From: Candidatus Fermentibacterales bacterium
GTDB lineage: Bacteria > Fermentibacterota > Fermentibacteria > Fermentibacterales > JAFGKQ01
Length of the DNA: 6,011 nucleotides
Direction: 5' to 3'
Assembly (NCBI GenBank): GCA_016928495.1
Contig: JAFGKQ010000117.1
Coordinates: 1 to 6,011 of the forward strand
Shown here: piece after piece, positions 4,962 through 6,011 of the stretch
How the letters are laid out: each line of letters starts with the position of its first letter
Position numbering within the stretch: position 1 is the stretch's first letter
Translations under genes and position numbers: made by a program
Notes under the pieces: generated by a model
Told to the model about the DNA's origin: nothing
Seen by the model: only the letters and a program-made list of their open reading frames with translations
Database searches by the model: none

Positions 4962-6011
4962 TCACGAGGCGGTAAGATCGGGCTCCCTGGCCAGGAACGC
5001 GCCGGTGTAGGAGACGGGGTGCCTCGCCAGGCCCTCCGGCGTGTCCTCCGCGATGATCTCGCCTCCCTGGTCCCCGCCCTCGGGGCCGAGGTCTATGATC
5101 CAGTCCGCGTTCTTTATCACATCCATGTTGTGCTCGATCACCACCACCGTGTTCCCCGCCCTGACCAGCCTGTCGAGGACCCTCAGCAGCCTCTTCACGT
5201 CGTGGCAATGGAGCCCGGTGGTGGGCTCGTCCAGTATGTAAAGGGTATGGCTGGTGCTGGGTCTGGAAAGCTCGCGGGCCAGCTTGGTCCTCTGGGCCTC
5301 CCCACCGGAGAGCGTCGGCGCGGGCTGGCCGAGCTGGATGTACCCAAGGCCAACCTCGTCGAGCACCCTCAGAATGCGGTAGATGGCCGGTATCCTGTCG
5401 AAATGGTCCATTGCCTGGCGGACCGTGAGGTCCAGTATCTCCGCTATGTCGAGGTCGTGGAACCTGACCTGGAGGGTCTCCCTGTTGAACCTGCGTCCCT
5501 TGCAGGTCTTGCACTCGACGAACACGTCCGCGAGGAAATGCATCTCTATCCTCTTCACGCCCGCGCCGCGGCAGTCCTCGCACCTCCCGCCCTTCACGTT
5601 GAAGCTGAACCTGCCGGGCCTGTAGCCCCGGACACGGGCATCCGGAAGGCCGGCGAAGAGGTTGCGGATATGGTCGAAGACCTTGGTGTAGGTGGCGGGG
5701 TTGGAGCGGGGGGTCCTGCCTATGGGGTCCTGGCTTATGTTGATCGCCTTGTCGATGTTGTGGACGCCCTTGAGGCCGGTGCAGGGTCCGCCGCGGTCGA
5801 GGGCTGACGAGCCCAGAGCAGCGGAGACGGCGGGATAGAGGGTCTCCGTTATCAGCGAGCTCTTGCCCGAGCCCGAGACCCCCGTCACGCAGACGAAGTT
5901 CCCCAGCGGTATCCTCAGATCGACGCTCTTCAGGTTGTGCAGGGTTGCCCCCTCGAGCTGGAGCAGCTTCTGGCCCTTCTTCCTGGGAGAGCGCACCCTG
6001 TGTATGGCCTC
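4962..6011 (-). CDS. uvrA: UvrABC excinuclease subunit A, C-terminal part (partial)
   Basis: The frame is open to the right edge, giving the last 349 residues of a protein normally about 940 long. UvrA is the DNA-damage-sensing ATPase of nucleotide excision repair; it loads UvrB at lesions. The fragment covers the second ATPase module. In fragment numbering it has Walker [10 protein letters not shown] (44-52), a zinc finger with C144-x2-C147 and C167-x2-C170 around the diagnostic [13 protein letters not shown] segment, the signature LSGGEAQR (234-241), Walker [11 protein letters not shown] (259-268) and the His loop VIEHNMD (H294). It ends with the usual UvrA tail ([14 protein letters not shown]), so the 3' end is complete. 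All key residues are present. It shares no strand or operon with its neighbours and looks like ordinary housekeeping. The start codon lies beyond the window; the in-frame GTG at 5996 is internal. Confidence 0.97.
   Translation of the reverse strand, partial: EAIHRVRSPRKKGQKLLQLEGATLHNLKSVDLRIPLGNFVCVTGVSGSGKSSLITETLYPAVSAALGSSALDRGGPCTGLKGVHNIDKAINISQDPIGRTPRSNPATYTKVFDHIRNLFAGLPDARVRGYRPGRFSFNVKGGRCEDCRGAGVKRIEMHFLADVFVECKTCKGRRFNRETLQVRFHDLDIAEILDLTVRQAMDHFDRIPAIYRILRVLDEVGLGYIQLGQPAPTLSGGEAQRTKLARELSRPSTSHTLYILDEPTTGLHCHDVKRLLRVLDRLVRAGNTVVVIEHNMDVIKNADWIIDLGPEGGDQGGEIIAEDTPEGLARHPVSYTGAFLAREPDLTAS

Noticed and set aside
5019-5807. Plus-strand open frame of about 262 codons
   Set aside because: It is antisense to the uvrA C-terminal region, whose motifs are all present on the minus strand.

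Overview
The window is gene-dense, GC-rich bacterial DNA that looks chromosomal. It holds six protein genes, two of them cut by the window edges, and no RNA gene, insertion sequence or CRISPR array that I can support. Codon use is GC-biased yet rich in AGG (Arg) and ATA (Ile), two genes start with TTG, and there is a sigma-54 activator plus a canonical -24/-12 promoter. This suggests a bacterium of Gram-negative type, perhaps a deltaproteobacterium-like or FCB-group candidate lineage. That placement is an impression and cannot be settled from 6 kb.

Layout, left to right. (1) At the left edge, on the minus strand, are the first 62 codons of a small heat-shock protein (Hsp20 family). It has a strong Shine-Dalgarno sequence and, just upstream, a near-consensus sigma-54 promoter whose predicted transcription start lies only about 17 nt before the ATG. 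An inverted repeat about 119 bp upstream of that start is placed like an enhancer (UAS) for a sigma-54 activator. (2) Also on the minus strand, a hotdog-fold thioesterase and an RmlD-like sugar-nucleotide reductase are 16 nt apart and probably form one transcript. (3) A 102-bp divergent region carries a sigma-70-type promoter with a perfect TATAAT box facing right. (4) On the plus strand come an NtrC-family sigma-54 enhancer-binding protein whose receiver domain has lost its phosphorylation residues, and then, 32 nt later, a complete ABC exporter half-transporter. (5) Converging from the right edge is the C-terminal part of UvrA (nucleotide excision repair).

The most notable point is that both halves of a possible sigma-54 circuit lie here: an activator with an AAA+ domain, GAFTGA loop and Fis-type HTH but a non-phosphorylatable receiver, and about 1.5 kb away a sigma-54 promoter with an upstream palindrome driving a small heat-shock gene. 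That this activator controls this promoter is inference only. If it does, one module would tie a chaperone (hsp20) to an ABC exporter through phosphorylation-independent activation. The thioesterase, reductase and uvrA genes look like ordinary neighbours.
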